Of a stretch of 64,000 bases of DNA, positions 59,118 to 64,000 are shown piece after piece. Each line of letters starts with the position of its first letter. Within the stretch, counting starts at the first letter, position 1. A program made the translations under genes and the position numbers. A model generated the notes under the pieces. It saw only the letters and a list, made by a program, of their open reading frames with translations. It searched no databases and had not been told where the DNA came from. The DNA is from Agromyces albus (GTDB lineage Bacteria > Actinomycetota > Actinomycetes > Actinomycetales > Microbacteriaceae). The stretch lies in assembly GCF_030815405.1 (NCBI RefSeq), contig NZ_JAUSWX010000001.1, positions 3,968,001 to 4,032,000 on the forward strand, written 5' to 3'.

Positions 59118-60287
59118 ATGGCAGACATCCGCTTCCCCGACGGCTTCCTCTGGGGCGCCTCGACCGCCGCCCACCAGGTGGAGGGCAACAACGTCAATTC
59201 CGACTGGTGGCATCGCGAGCACGGCCACTTGCCCGGCGCCCCGGTCGAGACGCCCTCGGGCGACGCCGCCGACAGCTTCCACCGCTATCCCGAGGACATG
59301 GCCCTACTCGCAGGGGCCGGGCTGAACGCCTACCGGTTCAGCATCGAGTGGGCGCGCATCGAGCCCGAGCAGGGGTTCGTCTCTCGGGCGATGATCGACC
59401 ACTACCGCCGCATGGTCGACACCGCCCGCGGGCTCGGACTCGAGCCGATCGTGACCCTGCATCACTTCACGAATCCGGTGTGGTTCGCGCGCGAGGGCGG
59501 CTGGCTGACGGATGCCGCGACCGACCGCTTCGCCCGGTTCGTCGAGGCCGCGCTGCCGGTGCTCGACGAGGTCGACCTCGTGTGCACGATCAACGAGCCG
59601 AACATGGTCTCGGTGCTCGCCGACCCGGCCGTGGGATTTCCGTCGATCGGGCTCCCGCCCGGCGTGCCGCACGTGACCGACCGGCTGATCGACGCGCATA
59701 AGCGCGCCGTCGAGCTCGTGCGCGGGGCCGGCAGCCGCGCCGGGTGGTCGATCGCGACGCAGGCCTACCAGGCCGAGCCCGGGGCCGAGCAGGTCGCGGC
59801 GGAGTACGGCCGGTCGCGCGAGGACGTGTTCCTCGACGCGGCATCCGGAGACGACTGGGTCGGCGTGCAGGCCTACACGCGCACGAAGATCGGGGCCGAC
59901 GGGCCGCTTCCGATTCCCGATGACGCGGAGCTCACGCTAACGGGCTGGGAGTACTACCCGCCAGCGATCGGCGACGGCATCCGCAACTCGTGGGCCCGCA
60001 ACGGGCTGCCGGTGTACGTGACCGAGAACGGCATCGCCACGGCAGACGACGGCCGCCGCATCGACTACACGCGGGGCGCGCTCGGCGCCGTGGCATCCGC
60101 GATCTCCGATGGCATCGACGTGCAGGGATACCTGCACTGGAGCGCACTCGACAATTACGAGTGGGGGAGCTTCAAGCCGACGTTCGGGCTCATCGGCTGG
60201 GACCCGCGCACGTTCGAGCGGCTGCCGAAGCCGAGCCTCGCCTGGCTCGGCGAGGTCGCGCAGACGGGCGTCATCGCCCAAGGCTGA
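59118..60287 (+). CDS. GH1 family beta-glucosidase
   Basis: A 389-residue glycoside hydrolase family 1 enzyme. FPDGFLWGASTAAHQVEGNN opens the barrel; the acid/base is Glu160 in TINEPN and the nucleophile Glu303 in YVTENGI; GYLHWSALDNYEWGSF and FGLIGWDPRTFERLPKPS form the aglycone side. The protein is shorter than the 440-480 residues usual for bacterial GH1. The ATG at 59118 has AAGGAGG 6 bp upstream. Last gene of the sugar operon; it has no signal peptide, so it cleaves imported disaccharides in the cytosol. Confidence 0.92.
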   Translation: MADIRFPDGFLWGASTAAHQVEGNNVNSDWWHREHGHLPGAPVETPSGDAADSFHRYPEDMALLAGAGLNAYRFSIEWARIEPEQGFVSRAMIDHYRRMVDTARGLGLEPIVTLHHFTNPVWFAREGGWLTDAATDRFARFVEAALPVLDEVDLVCTINEPNMVSVLADPAVGFPSIGLPPGVPHVTDRLIDAHKRAVELVRGAGSRAGWSIATQAYQAEPGAEQVAAEYGRSREDVFLDAASGDDWVGVQAYTRTKIGADGPLPIPDDAELTLTGWEYYPPAIGDGIRNSWARNGLPVYVTENGIATADDGRRIDYTRGALGAVASAISDGIDVQGYLHWSALDNYEWGSFKPTFGLIGWDPRTFERLPKPSLAWLGEVAQTGVIAQG

Positions 60288-60317
60288 CTGGGCACGGCGC
60301 GGGTGAGCGCAATTCGC

Positions 60318-60539
60318 TTACCTGTGCAAGATGCCGAACGACCAAGGCGGGATCTGGTCGGACCACTCCTCTTGCCTGGCGGCGCGCCGCTCGGGCCTGG
60401 TTGCGCGTCGCTTGGCACGCCACTCGGCGAACCGCAGCAGGCGGGATCTCGCGGGATTCGTCGCCCCGCGTTCGTTCACACGTGCGCTCGCTCTCTGGAA
60501 TGGAGCGTCGTATTCGCTGGCTTCGTCGTATCCCGACAT
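60318..60539 (-). CDS. small hypothetical Arg-rich protein
   Basis: A 73-residue protein starting MSGYDEASEYDAPFQRASARVNERG and ending DQIPPWSFGILHR, with an Arg/Ala-rich helix between (RSRLLRFAEWRAKRRATRPERRAARQEEW). Not a family I can name. The ATG at 60539 follows GGAGG 7 bp upstream, which supports it over the longer frame to 60620. It is convergent with the beta-glucosidase and divergent from the second CGNR gene. Confidence 0.5.
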   Translation of the reverse strand: MSGYDEASEYDAPFQRASARVNERGATNPARSRLLRFAEWRAKRRATRPERRAARQEEWSDQIPPWSFGILHR

Positions 60540-60552
60540 CTTCGAGCCTCCG

Positions 60553-60643
60553 TCTCGTAACACCACTGAACTGCTGTTATCGGTGTTATCCACCTTGCCT
60601 CTGGTCGTAACACCTGTCAAGGGGTTACGCTGGTGTTATGGGT
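60553..60643. promoter_or_regulatory. repeated GGTGTTAY motif upstream of second CGNR gene
   Basis: GTAACACC near 60556, GGTGTTATCC near 60580, GTAACACCTG near 60607 and GGTGTTATGG near 60630 form four copies in alternating orientation within about 85 bp. The -10 of the CGNR gene (TACGCT, 6 nt from its ATG) sits within the last pair. A candidate operator cluster for the CGNR protein itself. Confidence 0.5.
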
Positions 60644-61234
60644 GCACAAACGGATCTGGCGTTTCAGAAGGAAGACGACGTCATCCCGCCGGCCCTTCGG
60701 CTCGTGCGGGACTTCGTGAACACGGTCGAGTACCAACTCGACGACGAACGCCTGAAGGAGCCGAGCGATCTCAGTGACTGGCTGCGCGCTCGCGGACTCC
60801 TGACGTCGGCGGTCACGGCGACGCCGGAAGATCTCGCGTTCGCCAAGAAGCTGCGCGAGGGATTGCGCGGCGTGCTCGAGCTGCACGCCGGCCATGATGC
60901 CGACGCGTCATCGATCCAGCGCCTCAACGAAGCGCTCGAAGAACTGCCGGTGCGGGTGTCGTTCGGTGAATCGGAGAGCTTCGGGCTCGTCCCGGCAAGC
61001 ACCCGGCCGGTTCGAGGCGCGCTCGCCGGCATGCTCGATGCCGTGCGGCAGTCGACCGAAGACGGCACCTGGGCTCGGCTGAAGGCGTGCGCGCGCGACT
61101 CCTGCCGCTGGGCGTACTACGACCATTCGCGCAACCGATCGAGCCGATGGTGCACCATGGCCGGTTGCGGCAACATCGTCAAGATGCAGAAGGCATATGC
61201 CGCCCGCAAGGGGCGGCCGCAAGCGACGACGTGA
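60638..61234 (+). CDS. CGNR zinc-finger (ABATE-domain) regulator
   Basis: A 198-residue regulator. The ABATE-like domain begins PPALRLVRDFVNTVEYQLDDERLKEPSDLSDWLRARGLL; the C-terminal CGNR finger reads LKACARDSCRWAYYDHSRNRSSRWCTMAGCGNIVKMQKAYAARK, with CARDSC and CTMAGC zinc ligands. It belongs to the same family as the gene at 54603 but is longer. The ATG at 60638 has TACGCT 6 nt upstream (leaderless). Its stop overlaps the UDG-like gene's GTG (GTGA). Confidence 0.87.
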   Translation: MGAQTDLAFQKEDDVIPPALRLVRDFVNTVEYQLDDERLKEPSDLSDWLRARGLLTSAVTATPEDLAFAKKLREGLRGVLELHAGHDADASSIQRLNEALEELPVRVSFGESESFGLVPASTRPVRGALAGMLDAVRQSTEDGTWARLKACARDSCRWAYYDHSRNRSSRWCTMAGCGNIVKMQKAYAARKGRPQATT

Positions 61235-61887
61235 CCGTGCCCACCCTGACTATCGACGCGTTCGTCGAGCGGCTGGCGACGAGCTCCGCCGGCCCGAACA
61301 GCGTGAACCAGTTCGACTTCTCGCGCCCGAACAATGCGATCCGGCGCCGGAACCTCGCGTTGTACCTCAACCAGCTCGCGGAGCGTCGGCCGGCGGTGCT
61401 GCTCGTGGGGGAGGCGCCCGGGTATCGCGGGATGCGGATCACGGGCGTCCCGTTCACGAACACCGGAATCCTGCAGCAGGGAGTCGAGCATTTCGGTCTG
61501 CTCGGGTCTGCCAACGGGTACGAGGTGCCCGACGAGCTCCCGGTCGTCGCCGCCGAGCCGACGGCGACGGTGATGTGGCGCACGCTCGTGGAGCTCGACT
61601 TCCTCCCCGTGTTGTGGAGCGCCTACCCGCTGCATCCGCATCGACCAGGCATCCCACTCTCGAACCGAACGCCTTCGGCGACGGAAGCGGCGGAATGGTC
61701 GTGGTCGTGGCTGGCGTTGCAGGACCTCTTCTCGATCCGCACGGTGATCGCGGTCGGGACCGTGGCCCACAACAGCCTGGTGCGAAGCGGACTCACGGTG
61801 CCACGTGTGCGGCATCCGGCCCACGGCGGCCGCGAGAAGTTTGCTCGCGGCCTGCAGGAGCTGCTCGCCGAGGGGATCATCGCGTGA
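61231..61887 (+). CDS. uracil-DNA glycosylase-superfamily protein
   Basis: A 218-residue protein of the UDG-like fold. PAVLLVGEAPGYRGMRITGVPFTNTGIL is the first motif (GEAPG, as in family 4/5-like enzymes), LWSAYPLHPHRPGIPLSNRTPS the Asn/Pro-rich loop, and VRHPAHGGREKFARGL the C-terminal His motif. It could be a true base-excision enzyme or a diverged member without activity. The GTG start overlaps the CGNR stop, so the two are co-expressed, which hints at a stress-related role. Confidence 0.8.
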   Translation: MTVPTLTIDAFVERLATSSAGPNSVNQFDFSRPNNAIRRRNLALYLNQLAERRPAVLLVGEAPGYRGMRITGVPFTNTGILQQGVEHFGLLGSANGYEVPDELPVVAAEPTATVMWRTLVELDFLPVLWSAYPLHPHRPGIPLSNRTPSATEAAEWSWSWLALQDLFSIRTVIAVGTVAHNSLVRSGLTVPRVRHPAHGGREKFARGLQELLAEGIIA

Positions 61888-62026
61888 TTTGAACGCCGTC
61901 GATCGGGCGGGTGTCCTCGGCGTCATGCGATGAGCCGTCACCGATTTCGCGCCGAGCCACCGCAACATCCGGCCAAACAGCAGTGTTGACATCCGGATGA
62001 CCCTTCCGCTCGGTTAGCTTGGCGAC

Positions 62027-62719
62027 ATGCCCCGCGTACTCCTCGTCCACGGCCTGAGCTCGAGCCCGGAAGGCTTGTGGCGTGTGCGGCACTGGCTCGA
62101 GGATGCCGGATGGACGACCGAGGCGGTCGCGTTGCGCGGGCATGGCGGGCAACGCCCGGCAGTCGACTACGCGCTGCCGTCGTACGCGTCCGACCTGGCG
62201 GCGACCGGACCGTGGGATGCGGTGGTCGCGCACTCCCTCGGTGCCAGCGCCGCGACCCTCGTCGCCGCTGCGGATCCCAGCTGGGCGGCTCGGCTCGTGC
62301 TGCTCGAGCCCGTGTGGCGCATTCCGACCGAGGATGAGCCGGCGATCATCGCCGACCAGCAGGCGGAGCTCGCGCTCACCCGTACGCAACTCGAGGCGGA
62401 GAAGCCGCACTGGGATCCCCGCGACGTCGAAGCGAAACTGGAGTCGATTGCCCAGGTCGACCCAGAGGCCGTGACGCGCACGTTCACCGACACCGGTCGC
62501 TGGGACCTGATGGATGCGGCAGGCAGCTTGGACGTCCCGACGCTCGTGGTCAGCGGCGACCCGCAGGTCTACACGATGCTGCATCCGGCCGATGCCGAGG
62601 CGATCGCCGAGCGCGCCCCGCTCGTCGACTACCGCGTGGTGCAGGGTGCGGGACACTCACCGCACTACGACGACCCCGACGCGACTCGTGAGCTGGTGGG
62701 GTCGTGGCTGGCGACCTGA
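62027..62719 (+). CDS. alpha/beta hydrolase
   Basis: A 230-residue serine hydrolase. RVLLVHGLSSSPEGLWRVRHWLEDAGWTTEAVALRGHGG opens the fold; VVAHSLGASAATLVAAA is the nucleophile elbow (Ser in HSLGA), TLVVSGDPQV the Asp strand and VVQGAGHSPHYDDPDATRELVGSW the His loop. Substrate unknown. The ATG at 62027 lies 6 nt after TAGCTT (leaderless). A TTGACA upstream at 61986 is too far (23-bp spacer) to be its -35. Confidence 0.88.
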   Translation: MPRVLLVHGLSSSPEGLWRVRHWLEDAGWTTEAVALRGHGGQRPAVDYALPSYASDLAATGPWDAVVAHSLGASAATLVAAADPSWAARLVLLEPVWRIPTEDEPAIIADQQAELALTRTQLEAEKPHWDPRDVEAKLESIAQVDPEAVTRTFTDTGRWDLMDAAGSLDVPTLVVSGDPQVYTMLHPADAEAIAERAPLVDYRVVQGAGHSPHYDDPDATRELVGSWLAT

Positions 62720-62747
62720 CGAGAGGTCGGTGTGCTTCACTGATCGG

Positions 62748-63182
62748 ATGCCTCGCCTGAACGCTCCGCTGAGAAACGCCAGGGTGCTCGGCGCACTGGC
62801 CGCTGTGGTGTGCGTTGCTCTCGGACTCGGCCTGCAGCTGCTCGGCAGATCCCCGCTCCTCGATGGGATCGGCAGCGTGCTGTACGTCGTGCTCGTCGGT
62901 CTGCTGGTGCTGCTCGTTCGGCCCACGCTTCCAGCACTCGTGGTCGCTTCGGCCGCGCTCGCGATCGCGACGGCGATCGAGCTCTTTCAGCTCACCGGCA
63001 TCCCCGACGCGATCGGCACCGTGGTCCCACCGGCACGCTTGGTCTTCGGCAGCGCGTTCGATCCGTTCGACCTGCTCGCATATGTCGGCGGCGCGGTTTT
63101 GCTGTTCCTCCTCCTCCGCGTGATCGTGCGACTGACTCGGGTTGTGCCCCTCACTGGGGTAGGCATCGAGTCGGATCGATAG
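62748..63182 (+). CDS. DUF2809-type membrane protein
   Basis: A 144-residue integral membrane protein with four spans (about residues 13-32, 38-58, 62-82 and 108-128). The segment ALAIATAIELFQLTGIPDAI and SAFDPFDLLAYVGGAVL are typical of DUF2809/VanZ-like proteins. Function unknown. The ATG at 62748 lies 28 bp after the hydrolase stop. Confidence 0.75.
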   Translation: MPRLNAPLRNARVLGALAAVVCVALGLGLQLLGRSPLLDGIGSVLYVVLVGLLVLLVRPTLPALVVASAALAIATAIELFQLTGIPDAIGTVVPPARLVFGSAFDPFDLLAYVGGAVLLFLLLRVIVRLTRVVPLTGVGIESDR

Positions 63183-63320
63183 CGAGAACGGCTCGGAATT
63201 CGCCCGTTGCCCCGGCGCCCGAGAGTATGGTGGCCCACGAGCAGCGTCACCGACCCTGCTCCGGTGGGGAATTCGGGCCGCCCGAGTCGAGGGGAACCGG
63301 CGAGGGCGACCCGGCCCGCG

Positions 63321-63830
63321 TCAGCCCCTGCCGAAGGTCAGCCCGTGCTCCGCGGTCAGTCGCGGGATGCTCGGCAGATCGAGCTCGAGCCCGAAGCGAG
63401 CTGCGATCTCTCCGGCCTTCGCGGGGTCGGGCGGTGACCCCTCTGCGGCGAGCAGGTCGCTGAAGTGCTGGAAGTAGACCTCGAAACCCGCCGGCGAGAT
63501 GATCTCCAGAACCCGAGCCGGCTCGGAGCCCGCGTTCCAGAACGTGTGCCATTGCCCACGCGGCTTGAAGATCACATCACCGGGTGCGCCGAACACCACG
63601 TCGTCGCCCAGCAGCACGCCGATCTCGCCGGAGATAACGACCGTGTACTCGTCTTCGCGGTGATGCCGATGCAGCGGCGCCGCGAGTTTGCGCGGTGGTA
63701 TCGGATGCTCGACGAGCGAGAACGCTCCGCGCGAGTCGACCGAATCGACGATGAAGCGAACTCCGATCGAGCCGAGCTGGGCCAGTTTGCCCTCGTTGGC
63801 CCGAAGAACCCGCGCCTGTGTGGTCAGCAT
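63321..63830 (-). CDS. cupin-domain protein
   Basis: A 169-residue cupin. FSLVEHPIPPRKLAAPLHRHHREDEYTVVISGEIGVLLGDDVVFGAPGDVIFKPRGQWHTFWNAGSEPARVLEIIS carries the first cupin motif (HRHHREDEY) and the second (PRGQWHTFWN). It probably binds a metal; role unknown. The start at 63830 has AGAGGG upstream. It is divergent from the TetR at 63894, with AT-rich repeats between them, so it is the probable target of that regulator. Confidence 0.85.
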   Translation of the reverse strand: MLTTQARVLRANEGKLAQLGSIGVRFIVDSVDSRGAFSLVEHPIPPRKLAAPLHRHHREDEYTVVISGEIGVLLGDDVVFGAPGDVIFKPRGQWHTFWNAGSEPARVLEIISPAGFEVYFQHFSDLLAAEGSPPDPAKAGEIAARFGLELDLPSIPRLTAEHGLTFGRG

Positions 63831-63893
63831 GATGTGCCCTCTTTCAATGAACAGAGCGTTAATCGATTCTTGATGCTAACATCGTTGAACACC

Positions 63894-64000
63894 ATGTCAA
63901 TCGAAAAGCGGAAATACGAGCTCAAGTCTCGTGCCGCGAGCCAGCAGCAGACGCGCGAGCGCATCGTGGCCGCCACGGTGGAATTGCACACCGAGGTGGG
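63894..64000 (+). CDS. TetR-family regulator, N-terminal fragment
   Basis: The first about 35 residues of a regulator cut by the right edge: MSIEKRKYELKSRAASQQQTRERIVAATVELHTEV, the usual basic arm and first helix of a TetR helix-turn-helix. Divergent from the cupin. The 63-bp gap holds repeated GTTAATCGATT/TAACATCGTT-like sequence and the palindrome AATCGATT, likely regulatory. Confidence 0.75.
   Translation, partial: MSIEKRKYELKSRAASQQQTRERIVAATVELHTEV

Noticed and set aside
61986..62020. TTGACA/TAGCTT as a sigma-70-type promoter
   Set aside because: The spacer is 23 bp, too long without a MerR-type activator; only the -10 is kept.

Overview
The window is about 64 kb of high-GC (roughly 70%) DNA from an actinomycete, most likely a member of the Microbacteriaceae (Agromyces- or Microbacterium-like). 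I infer this from codon use, gene content, many leaderless starts, and a decamer, GCGGCATCCG/CGGATGCCGC, that recurs throughout. No tRNA, rRNA, CRISPR array, transposase or phage gene is visible. It reads as an ordinary accessory stretch of chromosome: about 70 genes in short operons, most next to their own local regulator.

Layout. 0-6 kb: end of a hemL-like gene, a divergent azoreductase/HxlR pair, and an ABC exporter in an operon with an AlkZ-like DNA glycosylase. 5.5-14.8 kb: single enzymes and two MerR systems, each with a dyad in a 20-bp promoter spacer; also TrhO, a LysE exporter and VOC proteins. 14.8-20.4 kb: an acyl-CoA hydrolase and the methylcitrate cycle genes prpD-prpB-prpC (propionyl-CoA disposal). 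20.4-30.7 kb: a divergent, LacI-controlled cluster with a nucleoside-type BMP ABC importer, two amidohydrolases, a creatininase-family enzyme and a glutamine-amidotransferase-like protein. This is the best candidate for an undescribed catabolic system. 30.9-38.9 kb: thioesterase, SRPBCC and TfoX proteins, a P-loop kinase-like protein, a frameshifted FAD oxidoreductase, a Drr-type exporter beside a WYL regulator, and a MazEF-type toxin-antitoxin pair. 38.9-44.5 kb: two lipoproteins, a LysR regulator carrying an in-frame 103-bp palindromic element, and the large proline-catabolic PutA. 44.5-47.5 kb: a RimK ligase with an extra RCK_C-like domain facing a retropepsin-like protease, then an Lrp-MORN-GntR operon. 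47.5-53.5 kb: a sugar oxidoreductase/isomerase pair with its TetR, an F420-type LLM enzyme, and ddaH-rocD (dimethylarginine/ornithine catabolism). 53.5-64 kb: an alpha/beta hydrolase with a CGNR regulator, a TetR-controlled sugar ABC importer with a GH1 beta-glucosidase, a second CGNR regulator with a UDG-like protein, and miscellaneous genes ending in a truncated TetR.

Common themes. Many genes have a TANNNT hexamer 6-8 nt upstream of the start codon, as expected for leaderless mRNAs. Operons are tight, with repeated GTGA/ATGA overlaps. Several regulators can be paired with dyads: HxlR, MerR (twice), TetR (twice, sharing the AAACCT half-site), and CGNR (twice, with repeated short motifs). 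All functions are inferred by reading the sequence; no database search was run.
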